Source of the DNA: Sutterella wadsworthensis 2_1_59BFAA
GTDB taxonomy: Bacteria > Pseudomonadota > Gammaproteobacteria > Burkholderiales > Burkholderiaceae_F
DNA: 47,500 nt
Direction of reading: 5' to 3'
Assembly (NCBI RefSeq): GCF_000297775.1
Contig: NZ_JH815514.1
Span: 366,456 to 413,955, forward strand
The translations under genes were made by a program, and so were the position numbers. The notes under the pieces are model-generated. The model saw nothing but the letters and a program-made list of their open reading frames with translations. It ran no database searches and was not told the DNA's origin. Below are positions 27,259-36,172 of the stretch, in pieces (within the stretch, counting starts at the first letter, position 1; every line of letters starts with the position of its first letter).

Positions 27259-27531
27259 ATGAAGTTCGGAACTGAGAGCATTACCTTCCGCGAGGCTAAG
27301 AAGGCCAAGGACGACATTGCCATCGCCGTGCGAAACGGCGACTTCGTGCTCGACTTCGAGGGCGTGCATCGCATCGACAGCACGGTTCTCGCGCTCTCGC
27401 TACACATGTTGCGCGAGGCGAAGAAGGCGGGGAGCACGCTCCGCATTCTGTCGGCGCCGAGGGGCTTTGCGGATCTGGTGAAGCTCTACGGGCTTGAGAC
27501 GCTTCTCATGCCGGCCCTTGAAGAGGTGTGA
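27259..27531 (+). CDS. mlaB: STAS-domain protein MlaB
   Basis: 90 aa. A lone STAS domain with DFVLDFEGVHRIDSTVLALSLHMLREAKKAG, equivalent to MlaB, which binds MlaF and is needed for complex stability and ATPase activity. The IDST segment holds the conserved Ser/Thr of the family. Three bases after mlaC; a terminator follows. Last gene of the mla unit. Confidence 0.9.
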   Translation: MKFGTESITFREAKKAKDDIAIAVRNGDFVLDFEGVHRIDSTVLALSLHMLREAKKAGSTLRILSAPRGFADLVKLYGLETLLMPALEEV

Positions 27532-27557
27532 TGGCGGTGCAGGCGGACTGAATGGAC

Positions 27558-27585
27558 GGCGCGGGTTTGAACCCGCGCCTTTTCT
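27558..27585 (+). terminator. Terminator after mlaB
   Basis: GGCGCGGGTT (27558-27567) / AACCCGCGCC (27570-27579), followed by TTTTCTT. Clear intrinsic terminator. murA therefore needs its own promoter; TACAAT near 27615 is a possible -10 box. Confidence 0.8.
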
Positions 27586-27737
27586 TGGGCGCGGAGTCCC
27601 TCCCGTCGCCTCCGATACAATTGAAGCCGCAAGCGGATTCTCCGCCGACGCCTGCCCGATTGTGGTAGCGTTCAAAGATCGGGTCCGCGCAGCGAATGAA
27701 GACAAACACCCCTACAGACCAAAGAAATTCCAAAATC

Positions 27738-28991
<1,254 letters not shown>

Positions 28992-29020
28992 ACTTGAAAT
29001 AAAGACCTAAGGAGTTTGAG

Positions 29021-29404
29021 ATGAACTGGATTGATGAAGTTAACTTCAACGAAGAGGGCCTCGTGCCCGTCATCGTTCAGGACGTGAAGACCAGCCGCGT
29101 TCTGATGCTCGGCTGGGCCAACAGGGAGGCGCTCGAGTCGACCGTCGCCACCGGTCGCGGCGTCTACTTCTCGCGCTCCAGAGGACAGGTCTGGTGCAAG
29201 GGCGAGTCGTCCGGCAACCATCAGGTCGTGGTGGGCATGCAGCTCGCCACGGATGGCCAGTCCGTCATCTACCGCGTGGACCCGCAGGGCGGCGTCGCGT
29301 CCCATACGGGACATGCGAGCTGCTACTGGCGCGAACTCGTGCCGGGCGGCTGGCGCGAGTGCGAGCCTGTCGTGCGCGCGCCCGAGGACATGTACGAAAA
29401 ATGA
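29021..29404 (+). CDS. hisI: Orphan phosphoribosyl-AMP cyclohydrolase-like protein (HisI family)
   Basis: 127 aa with the PRA-CH fold: VLMLGWANREALESTVATGRGVYFSRSRGQVWCKGESSGNHQ. Genuine HisI has a DCDGD-like metal motif, an ACHTG motif and a final SCF/SCY, giving Mg and Zn ligands. Here the first reads ATDGQ and the second ASHTG; only SCY keeps its cysteine. Two of three zinc cysteines and two of three acidic ligands therefore look replaced. No other his gene is in the window, though the full his operon normally sits here in Burkholderiales (from memory). The reading frame is intact with AAGGAG upstream, so it is probably expressed, but its activity is doubtful. Could be a repurposed or decaying HisI. 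Confidence 0.85.
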   Translation: MNWIDEVNFNEEGLVPVIVQDVKTSRVLMLGWANREALESTVATGRGVYFSRSRGQVWCKGESSGNHQVVVGMQLATDGQSVIYRVDPQGGVASHTGHASCYWRELVPGGWRECEPVVRAPEDMYEK

Positions 29405-29640
29405 CATCCTCCCGGGTGGAAATACTTGAATTTGTAAAGATGCGGGGAAATCCCCCGTTTGCGTCGAAACCTATACCGAAGTAGGTGGCGTGGATGGGTA
29501 ATTCCCTCCATAATTCAAGCGCTTTGTCTGGCAATGGTAAGCTACGTGTAACCCAGGCCAGTAAAATGCTATGACAGGGTGCGAAATGAGCGCGATCCCG
29601 TCTTTTGCCCGGGAACGGCTCTCTTCTTCCAGAGGTTTAC

Positions 29641-29982
29641 ATGCAGCTTGACGATTGCTTGTTCTGCCGCATCGCCCGTGGCGAAATTCCGGCAGCCAAA
29701 GTTTATGAAGATGATGAAGTACTGGCCTTCAAGGACATCCATCCGAAGGCTCCCGTGCACTTCCTGATCATTCCCAAGAAGCACATTCAGTCTCTGGCTC
29801 ACGCCGAGCCGGAGGACAACGCTCTTTTGGGTAAAATGCTTGGGTTGACTCGAAAGTTGGCCATGCAGGAAGGTGCCGTCAACGGTTTCCGCGTCATCAT
29901 CAACACTGGCCGTGACGGCGGTCAGGAAGTCGATCACTTACACATTCATGTTCTGGGCGGTCCTCAGCCTTGGACGAAATAA
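29641..29982 (+). CDS. hinT: HIT-family purine nucleoside phosphoramidase HinT
   Basis: 113 aa. CLFCRIARGEIPAAKVYEDDEVLAFKDIHPKAPVHFLIIPKKHI and the histidine triad HLHIHVLGG (His99, His101, His103) define a HinT-type hydrolase of AMP-lysine and similar phosphoramidates. ATG 29641 follows AGAGGT; an upstream in-frame start at 29605 is rejected. The 236-base gap upstream holds TTGTCT-17-TGTAAC as a weak promoter candidate. It leads hinT-tatA. Confidence 0.95.
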   Translation: MQLDDCLFCRIARGEIPAAKVYEDDEVLAFKDIHPKAPVHFLIIPKKHIQSLAHAEPEDNALLGKMLGLTRKLAMQEGAVNGFRVIINTGRDGGQEVDHLHIHVLGGPQPWTK

Positions 29983-29992
29983 GGAGTAAAAA

Positions 29993-30220
29993 ATGGGTTC
30001 CCTTTCTGTTTGGCACTGGCTGATCGTTCTCGTCATCGTCGTGCTGGTTTTCGGTACCGGTAAGCTCAAGAACATGGGCAAGGACCTTGGCGGCGCCATC
30101 AAGGGCTTCAAGGAAGGCATGAAGGAAGGCGACGACGACAAGTCCGACGCGAAGAAGGAAATCGCCCAGGACAAGAACACGGTCGACGTCGAAGCCAAGG
30201 ATAAGACCAACGCTTCTTGA
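29993..30220 (+). CDS. tatA: Twin-arginine translocase subunit TatA
   Basis: 75 aa. One membrane helix (about 5-21, [19 protein letters not shown]), a hinge, the amphipathic helix [20 protein letters not shown] and a charged tail. TatA polymerises to form the passage for folded proteins with RR signals. AAGGAG 6 bases before ATG. It is separated from tatB by 130 bases containing two hairpins. Confidence 0.95.
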   Translation: MGSLSVWHWLIVLVIVVLVFGTGKLKNMGKDLGGAIKGFKEGMKEGDDDKSDAKKEIAQDKNTVDVEAKDKTNAS

Positions 30221-30253
30221 TCCGCACGGCCCTGACGGGCCATGTGGCTTGCC

Positions 30254-30330
30254 GCACTGACGGCGTGTCTGTCAGTGCTGGCGCTTAAGCTAACGGCCGC
30301 GGCAGTCTCAGGGGCTGACCGCGGCTCTTT
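30254..30330 (+). promoter_or_regulatory. Hairpin pair between tatA and tatB
   Basis: GCACTGAC (30254-30261) / GTCAGTGC (30271-30278) and GCCGCGGCAG (30296-30305) / CTG-A-CCGCGGC (30315-30325), the latter followed by TCTTTAG. Both stems are perfect or nearly so. They could reduce read-through or set mRNA ends so that TatA exceeds TatB. Confidence 0.5.
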
Positions 30331-30350
30331 AGTGAAAGACAGGAATAATC

Positions 30351-30962
30351 ATGTTTGACTTTGGTTTCAGTGAGATGCTGGTGATCGGTGTGATCGCCCT
30401 CGTGGTCCTCGGACCAGAGCGTCTCCCCGTGGTCGCACGCACAGCCGGCGAATGGGTCGGAAAGGCCCAGCGCTTTGTCGCCCAGGTGAAGTCGGACATC
30501 GACCGCGAAACGGAGCTCTCCGAACTTAAACGCATTCAGGACGAGGCCAAGGCTCTTGCCGACGACGTCAAGTCGACGGTCGAGAAGTCGGCCGCCCAGA
30601 TTGAAAGCGACGTCAAGTCTGCCGCCGGCGAAGCCAAGGCCGTCGCCGAAAAGACCCAGGACAACCTCAAGGAAATTGAGGAGACTGCGTCCGGCCAGAC
30701 TACCGTGATGTCCAACGACGAGATCTCGGACTTCTACGGCTGGGGCGACAATTCGGACGGTCCGGCCGCCGAACCCATGTACAAGTGGGAGGAGCCCAAG
30801 ACCTTCACGAAGCGCTATCATGCGGGTCCGTCGGTTGACGAGCTTGCGCAGGAAATCGCCAAGCTTCGCCGCGAACTCGGTCTTCGCGAAGCCCAGATGG
30901 GCGGCAGCAACCGTCGTCTGGCTTCCCGTGCGCGCACGAACCGTCCGCGCATCTACCGATAA
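30351..30962 (+). CDS. tatB: Twin-arginine translocase subunit TatB
   Basis: 203 aa (E. coli 171). The N-terminal helix [33 protein letters not shown] is the TatB signature. A long Ala/Lys/Glu-rich helix follows (about 40-125), then an acidic and finally a basic tail. With TatC it forms the receptor for RR signal peptides. AGGAATAATC precedes ATG. Confidence 0.95.
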   Translation: MFDFGFSEMLVIGVIALVVLGPERLPVVARTAGEWVGKAQRFVAQVKSDIDRETELSELKRIQDEAKALADDVKSTVEKSAAQIESDVKSAAGEAKAVAEKTQDNLKEIEETASGQTTVMSNDEISDFYGWGDNSDGPAAEPMYKWEEPKTFTKRYHAGPSVDELAQEIAKLRRELGLREAQMGGSNRRLASRARTNRPRIYR

Positions 30963-30971
30963 AGAACAATC

Positions 30972-31769
30972 ATGGCTGAAAACAACAAACTACTTGAGGC
31001 GCCGGACGATCCCGCGAACGAGCAGCCGCTCGTCAGCCACCTGATCGAATTGCGCAACCGCACGGTCAAGGCGTCGATTGCTGTTCTGGTCATCTTCGCC
31101 TGCCTCTCGCCCTTCATGAAGCAGATCTTCGACTTCCTGAGCCAGCCGCTCATGGTCGCCCTGCCTCAGGGCGTGAAGCTTCTGGCCACGGGCGTGGTGG
31201 CGCCGTTCATGGTGCCGCTCAAGGTGACGCTCTTCGTGGCGTTCCTCATCGCGCTGCCGTACGTGCTCTATCAGCTGTGGGCGTATGTGGCGCCGGCGCT
31301 CTACAGGCGCGAGAAGCGCCTCGCGCTTCCGATTCTGGTCTCCTCGATCGTGATGTTCGCCGTGGGCATGGCCTACTGCTACTTCATCGTGTTCCGCATG
31401 GTGTTCCAGTTCATCGCAGGCTTCTCGCCCGACAGCGTCAACTTCGCGCCTGACATCGACTCCTACTTCAGCTTTGTGCTGACGATGTTCGTCGCCTTCG
31501 GTCTCACGTTTGAAGTGCCGATCGTCGTGATGGTGCTCAATCACGTCGGGCTCGCCAGCTACGAAAAGCTCGTGAAGGCCCGTCCCTTCGTGATCGTCGG
31601 CGCCTTCGTGATCGCCGCTATCTTCACGCCGCCCGACGTGCTCTCGCAGCTGCTTCTCGCTCTTCCGCTCGTGATCCTCTTCCAGGCCGGCATCTGGCTC
31701 GTGAAGTTCTTCGGAAAGTCGCAGGACGAGATCGACGGCATGCCCAAGGATGATGAGGACGAGGAGTAA
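30972..31769 (+). CDS. tatC: Twin-arginine translocase subunit TatC
   Basis: 265 aa (E. coli 258) with six membrane segments. Starts with the receptor-site region LVSHLIELRNRTVKASIAVLVIF; ALPYVLYQLWAYVAPALYRREKR is the conserved periplasmic/TM2 block. The C-terminus is acidic (DEIDGMPKDDEDEE). Nine bases after tatB; a terminator follows. Confidence 0.96.
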   Translation: MAENNKLLEAPDDPANEQPLVSHLIELRNRTVKASIAVLVIFACLSPFMKQIFDFLSQPLMVALPQGVKLLATGVVAPFMVPLKVTLFVAFLIALPYVLYQLWAYVAPALYRREKRLALPILVSSIVMFAVGMAYCYFIVFRMVFQFIAGFSPDSVNFAPDIDSYFSFVLTMFVAFGLTFEVPIVVMVLNHVGLASYEKLVKARPFVIVGAFVIAAIFTPPDVLSQLLLALPLVILFQAGIWLVKFFGKSQDEIDGMPKDDEDEE

Positions 31770-31789
31770 GCTTCCGGCTCATGCATGAA

Positions 31790-31826
31790 AAAAAAGCGCA
31801 TTCCCAGAGGGATGCGCTTTTTTCTT
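31790..31826. terminator. Bidirectional terminator between tatC and the DegS-like gene
   Basis: A-run, GCGCATTCCC, AGA loop, GGGATGCGC, then TTTTTTCTTT (one bulged T). Works for both convergent genes. Confidence 0.85.
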
Positions 31827-31841
31827 TGGGCCTTGGATTCG

Positions 31842-32972
31842 TCAGATCGTGTTGATCGCGGCGGGGCCTGCCTTCTCGCGTTCGCGCGCGTTCTTCGGAC
31901 GGGCGGTTGGCGTCACGGTCAGCGTGAGGGTCTGCGCGCCTCGCACCACCGTCAGCTCGGCGGGTTCGCCCGGCTTGAGGCGGGCGATGAGCTGCTGGAG
32001 GCGGTTGACGCCGAGGATCTCCTCGCCGTTGAGGCTCTTTACGATGTCGAATGCACGAAGGCCCGCCCTGCCTGCGGGGCTCTTGCCGAGCACGTGACTC
32101 ACCATCACGCCTCGGGTGACGGTGAGACCGAGGTCCATGGCGAATTCACGCGAGAGCTGGCGGGGCACGAAGCCAAGATAGCCGCGTTCAACGGTTTTGC
32201 CCTCCATGAGGCTCGGAAGCACGCGGCTGATGATCGAGCTCGGAATCGCAAAGCCGATGCCGATGAAGCCGTCCGACTGCTCGGGCGAAAAGATGGCCGT
32301 GTTGATGCCGATGAGCTCGCCCTCGGTGTTGACGAGCGCGCCGCCCGAATTGCCCTGGTTGATGGCGGCGTCCGTCTGGATGAAGTCCTCATAGCTGTTG
32401 AGGCCGAGCCCGTGGCGCCCAAGGGCCGAAATGATGCCCGAGGTGACCGTCTGGCCGACGTCGAAGGGGTTCCCGATGGCAAGCACGGACTGGCCGACCT
32501 TGAGCTTCGAGGTGTCGCCGAGACCGATGAAGGGCAGGCCGCTCTCGCCGGAAATCTTGATGAGGGCAAGGTCGGTTTCGGGGTCGCTGCCTACCAGCAC
32601 GGCTTCAGCCTGTCCGCTGTCGGGCAGGCCGACATAGAGTCCCTGGATCGAAGCGACGACGTGGTAGTTCGTGAGCACGAAGCCGTCGGACGAGACGAGG
32701 ACGCCGCTGCCGAGCGTGTTGAAGTCCTCTTCAGGAAGGCTGTTCCAGTTGGTGCCGATCTGCTCGGCACGCTTTCCCGGGGTGGCATGCCGTGCAAAAA
32801 TAGTGACGACGGCGGGAGCCGCACGTTCGACGGCGCTGCTGAAGTCGGGAATGTGCACGGCCTCCTGTGCAGGCGCGAACGGACGCCAGTCCGTGACGGT
32901 GATCAGACCGACCGCAATGCCCGCCGACACGGTGACGGCTTGTGCAAAAATGAGCCACAGCTTGCGGATCAT
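31842..32972 (-). CDS. Membrane-anchored S1C serine protease with one PDZ domain (DegS/AlgW-like)
   Basis: 376 aa from ATG 32972. N-terminal membrane anchor (about 3-26), trypsin-like domain with His104 (NYHVV), Asp134 (TDLALI) and Ser209 (GNSGG), then a single C-terminal PDZ domain (GVMVSHVLGKSPAGRAGLRAFDIVKSLNGEEI). One PDZ plus anchor is the DegS/AlgW layout, where PDZ senses misfolded outer-membrane proteins and the protease cuts the anti-sigma factor RseA/MucA. GGAGG lies 9 bases before ATG; the longer frame from 33053 overlaps the divergent NIF3 gene. The 54-base divergent gap must hold promoters for both. Confidence 0.93.
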   Translation of the reverse strand: MIRKLWLIFAQAVTVSAGIAVGLITVTDWRPFAPAQEAVHIPDFSSAVERAAPAVVTIFARHATPGKRAEQIGTNWNSLPEEDFNTLGSGVLVSSDGFVLTNYHVVASIQGLYVGLPDSGQAEAVLVGSDPETDLALIKISGESGLPFIGLGDTSKLKVGQSVLAIGNPFDVGQTVTSGIISALGRHGLGLNSYEDFIQTDAAINQGNSGGALVNTEGELIGINTAIFSPEQSDGFIGIGFAIPSSIISRVLPSLMEGKTVERGYLGFVPRQLSREFAMDLGLTVTRGVMVSHVLGKSPAGRAGLRAFDIVKSLNGEEILGVNRLQQLIARLKPGEPAELTVVRGAQTLTLTVTPTARPKNAREREKAGPAAINTI

Positions 32973-33026
32973 CGAACGGAACCTCCGAGCGGAAGGCTCA
33001 GGAACAGCAAATGGGAGTAGATCATT

Positions 33027-33779
33027 ATGCAGACTCAAGCCCTGATTGAACATTTGAACGCTTATCTTAACGCGGCGTCATTCAAAGACTACGCTCCGAA
33101 CGGCCTTCAGGTCGAGGGAAAGCCCGAAATTCATCGCATCGTGCTTGGCGTCAGCGCAAGCCAGGCGCTCATCGACCATGCCTGCAGCATGGGGGCGGAC
33201 TGCATTCTCGTGCACCACGGTTGGTTCTGGAAGGGCGAGCGCTCCGAAGTGGTCGGCATGAAGCAGCGCCGCCTCAAGGCGCTCCTGAAGAACGACATCA
33301 ATCTCATCGCCTATCACCTGCCTCTTGATGCGCATGAGGAGGTCGGCAACAACGCCGAGATCGCGAGGGTGCTCGGACTCGAGATCGAGCAGAGGGCGGG
33401 GAGCCTCGAACTTCTTTGCGTGGGCCGCCCGAAGGACGGTTCCGTGCCCGTCGAGGCTTTCGTCGAGCGCGTCGCCGCTGCGTTCGGGGGCATTCGCGTG
33501 CGCGTGGGCGAGGCCGGCGCCGAGGTCCGCCGCGTGGGCTGGTGTTCGGGAGCAGCGCAGGACGAGCTCGTCGAGGCCGCCTCTCTCGGCTGCGACGTCT
33601 ACATCTCGGGCGAGATCTCCGAGCGCACGACCTACGAGGCAAGGGAGAACGGCATCCTCTACCTCGCCTGCGGCCATCACGCGACCGAAACGCTCGGCAT
33701 CCGCGCCCTCGGCAGGCATATCAAGAACCTGTGGCCCGAACTCGAGATTTTCTGGTTTGATGACGAAAATCCGGTCTGA
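33027..33779 (+). CDS. NIF3-family dinuclear metal-binding protein (YbgI type)
   Basis: 250 aa. Metal ligands of the family are visible: VHHGWFW, HLPLDAHEEVGNNA and, near the C-terminus, CGHHATE. NIF3 proteins form hexameric toroids; the family is often labelled GTP cyclohydrolase 1 type 2, but its physiological reaction is unsettled. Starts MQTQALIEHLNAYLNAASFKDYAPNGLQVEG, typical. Divergent from the DegS-like protease. In other Burkholderiales petABC usually follows, as I recall; here there is a 174-base gap and then sspA. Confidence 0.93.
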   Translation: MQTQALIEHLNAYLNAASFKDYAPNGLQVEGKPEIHRIVLGVSASQALIDHACSMGADCILVHHGWFWKGERSEVVGMKQRRLKALLKNDINLIAYHLPLDAHEEVGNNAEIARVLGLEIEQRAGSLELLCVGRPKDGSVPVEAFVERVAAAFGGIRVRVGEAGAEVRRVGWCSGAAQDELVEAASLGCDVYISGEISERTTYEARENGILYLACGHHATETLGIRALGRHIKNLWPELEIFWFDDENPV

Positions 33780-33859
33780 CCTTCCTGCTTGAAATCCGGT
33801 TACATTTCTCCTAATGACTAGGGTGACAGTCGAATATAAAGATGCAAAATCAATACAAG

Positions 33860-33921
33860 TAGAAAAGAGTGGGCGCTTCCGCTAAAATGAAAAATCCAGT
33901 GCTCTTCGATTCTCGAAGAGC
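33860..33921 (+). promoter_or_regulatory. sspA promoter with 5' hairpin
   Basis: TAGAAA (33860-33865), 17 bases, TAAAAT (33883-33888). At about +6 begins a perfect 9-bp hairpin GCTCTTCGA (33901-33909) / TCGAAGAGC (33913-33921) with a 3-base loop. TTGAAA-17-TAATGA near 33790 is a weaker alternative. Confidence 0.5.
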
Positions 33922-33953
33922 GCATCGACAGTGTGTTCAAAGGATAAGATCTT

Positions 33954-34556
33954 ATGATGGTGCTTTACTCGGGCATGACCTGCCCGTTCTCTCACAGCTG
34001 CCGCTTCGTGCTTTTCGAAAAGGGCTGCGAGTTCGAGATTCAGGATATTGACATGTTCCAGCCGATCGATGTCAGTTCCCTCAATCCTTACGGTGAAGTG
34101 CCGATCCTTCGCGAACGTGAGCTGACGCTTTACCAGGCCGAAGTGATCAACATGTACATCGACGACCGCTTCCCGCATCCGCAGCTGATGCCGCCTGATC
34201 CGATGCACCGCGCCCGCGCCCGTCTCTTCCTCTACATTCTCAACCGCGAGATATTCTCCCAGGTCCGCATTCTTGAGAACCGTACTCTGAGCGAAGAGAT
34301 GCACGACAATGCCCGCCACAAGCTGCACGACCAGCTTTCCGTCATCGGCAGCCGTCTGACGAACGGCGTGTACCTGCTTGGCGAAGAGTTCTCGTTGCTC
34401 GACATCATGCTCGCTCCGGTGCTCTGGCGCCTGTCCCACTACGGCATCGAGCTGCCGCGCAGCGCCGCGCCGCTGATGACCTACGGCGAACGCCTCTTCT
34501 CGCGCCCTGCCTTCATCGACTCGATGACGCCGTCCGAGCGCGTGATGCGCCGCTGA
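33954..34556 (+). CDS. sspA: Stringent starvation protein A (GST-fold RNA polymerase-associated protein)
   Basis: 200 aa (E. coli 212). Thioredoxin-like N-domain starting MMVLYSGMTCPFSHSCRFVLFEKGCEFEIQDIDMF, then LNPYGEVPILRERELTLYQAEVINMYIDDRFPHPQLMPPDPMHRARARL and a helical GST C-domain. SspA binds RNA polymerase and affects acid and stationary-phase survival; it lacks GST activity in E. coli. AGGA lies 10 bases before the first of two adjacent ATGs. Confidence 0.95.
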   Translation: MMVLYSGMTCPFSHSCRFVLFEKGCEFEIQDIDMFQPIDVSSLNPYGEVPILRERELTLYQAEVINMYIDDRFPHPQLMPPDPMHRARARLFLYILNREIFSQVRILENRTLSEEMHDNARHKLHDQLSVIGSRLTNGVYLLGEEFSLLDIMLAPVLWRLSHYGIELPRSAAPLMTYGERLFSRPAFIDSMTPSERVMRR

Positions 34557-34570
34557 TCGGCTGAGGCAGT

Positions 34571-34647
34571 GCCGGGAGGCAAAGGCTCCCGGCGCGCCCC
34601 GATTCTCAGGGGAACGGCCGCCGGCCCCTAGTGCCGCCGGCCGTTTT
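34571..34647 (+). terminator. Two hairpins between sspA and sspB
   Basis: GCCGGGAG (34571-34578) / CTCCCGGC (34586-34593), then a 13-bp stem with one mismatch (34613-34625 with 34633-34645) followed by TTTTGCTTTG. The second is a good intrinsic terminator, so sspB probably depends on read-through or a promoter in the gap. Confidence 0.7.
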
Positions 34648-34685
34648 GCTTTGATCTCGCACTTCTTTTTGGAGGCATCCTTCAA

Positions 34686-35096
34686 ATGACCACTCAGACG
34701 ACGGAACCGAGGCCGATGAAGCCGTATCTGATCAATGCGGTTCTCGACTACTGCCGCGATACGGGTACGACGCCCTACGTCATGGTGGCGGTGGATCATG
34801 CCTGCCGCGTACCGCAGGAATACGTGCGCGACGGCCGCATCATCTTCGACCTCACGGACGAGGCCGTGAACAGGCTTGCCATTTCGGACACCGAGCTCAC
34901 CTTTCAGGCCCGCTTCGGTGAGAACAACGAGATCTTCGACGTGCTTGTGCCGCTCAACCGCATCATCGCCGTGACGCCTCTCGAGTGCCAGCAATTCGCC
35001 CTTCATTTCGAAGTGACGGAGACGCCCGTCGAGGAGCCCGAGGAGGCGCCTGCACAGCCCGCCCCCGGCGTTCGCCGCCCGATGCGCGTAAAGTGA
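34686..35096 (+). CDS. sspB: ClpXP adaptor protein SspB
   Basis: 136 aa (E. coli 165). RPMKPYLINAVLDYCRDTGTTPYVMVAVDHACRVP and FDLTDEAVNRLAISDTELTFQARFGE form the ssrA-tag-binding domain. The tail is acidic and proline-rich and ends GVRRPMRVK, the short basic/hydrophobic peptide that docks on the ClpX N-domain. It hands tmRNA-tagged proteins to ClpXP. TTTGGAGGC precedes ATG. Confidence 0.95.
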   Translation: MTTQTTEPRPMKPYLINAVLDYCRDTGTTPYVMVAVDHACRVPQEYVRDGRIIFDLTDEAVNRLAISDTELTFQARFGENNEIFDVLVPLNRIIAVTPLECQQFALHFEVTETPVEEPEEAPAQPAPGVRRPMRVK

Positions 35097-35114
35097 TGCT
35101 CGGAAAGCAGGAAA

Positions 35115-35123
35115 TGCTATAAT
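35115..35123 (+). promoter_or_regulatory. tRNA-Thr promoter (extended -10)
   Basis: TGC-TATAAT: consensus -10 at 35118-35123 preceded by the extended TG. No good -35 box. Start would be near 35130, 8 bases before the tRNA. Confidence 0.6.
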
Positions 35124-35137
35124 CAAATGCTTTTCAA

Positions 35138-35213
35138 GCCTCTTTAGCTCAGTTGGTAGAGCAACCGCCTTGTAAGCGGTAGGTCATCTGTTCGAGTCAG
35201 ATAAGGGGCACCA
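35138..35213 (+). tRNA. tRNA-Thr (UGU anticodon)
   Basis: 76 bases including encoded CCA. Acceptor GCCTCTT pairs with AAGGGGC (one G-U). The D-arm has AGCTCAGTTGGTAGAGC; the anticodon stem ACCGC/GCGGT encloses loop CTTGTAA with anticodon TGT; the T-arm contains TTCGAGTC. A terminator follows at 35221. The genes on both sides are unrelated, so this is a single-gene unit. Confidence 0.95.
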
Positions 35214-35220
35214 AATTCGG

Positions 35221-35256
35221 ATCCCGTACCGTCTCAGGCGGTGCGGGATTTCTTTT
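35221..35256 (+). terminator. Terminator after tRNA-Thr
   Basis: 11-bp stem ATCCCGTACCG (35221-35231) / CGGTGCGGGAT (35239-35249), one G-U, followed by TTCTTTT. Confidence 0.85.
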
Positions 35257-35269
35257 GCCCAAGGGCCGA

Positions 35270-35304
35270 CACAAGAAAGGCCCCGCCTGTTTGTGCGGAG
35301 CCTT
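35270..35304 (-). terminator. Terminator after prmC
   Basis: AAGGCCCCGC (35277-35286) / GCGGAGCCTT (35295-35304); on the minus strand TCTTGT follows. Ends the prfA-prmC transcript. Confidence 0.7.
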
Positions 35305-35323
35305 GAATCGCGGTCGACCTGAC

Positions 35324-36154
35324 TCAGTCGTCGGCCTTTCGTCCCATCGTCACCCTGTCGTTTCCGCCGTAGTCGCGGACGGTTCGGACCGCTGCTAGAC
35401 CGACGGAGCGGAAGAGTGCGGCGACGTCGGGGGCCTGGTCCCAGCCGTGCTCGACGAGAAGCCAGCCGCCGTGGCGGAGGTGGCTCATCGCATGGGCTGC
35501 GATTTCCTCGAGGCAGGAGAGGCCGTTTCCACTGTCGGTCAGGGCTCCCTGAGGTTCATGACGAAGGGCGGGCAGATGCTCGTCGTCGCTGCGGATGTAG
35601 GGGGGATTGCTCACGATGAGATCGTAGCGTGCGCCTTCGGGGACGGCCTCCCACCAGGAGCCTTTGCGGAATTCGACTTCGGCGCCCAGCGCCTCGGCGT
35701 TGCCGCGGGCAATGGCGAGAGCCTCTTCGGAGACGTCCGTGGCGGTCACGCGCGCCCCGGGGCACTCCTTGGCGAGCGTCACGGCAATGCAGCCGCTGCC
35801 CGTGCCCATGTCGAGGATCTCGGGCTTTTCGGGGGCGACGATCAGGGCCTGCTCAATGAGGACCTCCGTGTCGGGACGCGGAATGAGAACGTTGTGGTCG
35901 ACCGTGAAGTAACGGCCGAAGAACTCCTGACGGCCGGTAAGGTAGGCGACGGGCACGCCGTCAAGGCGCATGGAAACGTAGACGTCGAACGTCATGAGCG
36001 TGGTGTCGGGAAGCTCTTCGTCATCGTGGGCGATCAGATATTCCTTGGGCTTGCCCAGAATGTGGGCGAGAAGGATCATCGCCTCGAAGCGCCCGATCTT
36101 GGGGGTCGCTTCGCCGATCAGGGCGCGGATGGTGTTGAGCTTGACTTCGTTCAT
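35324..36154 (-). CDS. prmC: Release-factor glutamine methyltransferase PrmC (HemK)
   Basis: 276 aa (E. coli 277). Methylates the glutamine of the GGQ motif in RF1 and RF2. SAM motif DMGTGSGC (115-122) and catalytic NPPY (183-186) are present; the N-terminal helical substrate domain precedes them with YLTGRQEFFGRYFTVDHNVLIPRPDTE. Starts 18 bases after its substrate gene prfA, the classic prfA-prmC pair. Confidence 0.96.
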   Translation of the reverse strand: MNEVKLNTIRALIGEATPKIGRFEAMILLAHILGKPKEYLIAHDDEELPDTTLMTFDVYVSMRLDGVPVAYLTGRQEFFGRYFTVDHNVLIPRPDTEVLIEQALIVAPEKPEILDMGTGSGCIAVTLAKECPGARVTATDVSEEALAIARGNAEALGAEVEFRKGSWWEAVPEGARYDLIVSNPPYIRSDDEHLPALRHEPQGALTDSGNGLSCLEEIAAHAMSHLRHGGWLLVEHGWDQAPDVAALFRSVGLAAVRTVRDYGGNDRVTMGRKADD

Positions 36155-36172
36155 GACGCGATACGTACTTTG

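Noticed and set aside
34557-34685. Possible small RNA gene between sspA and sspB
   Set aside because: The two hairpins are better explained as the sspA terminator region; no separate promoter was found.
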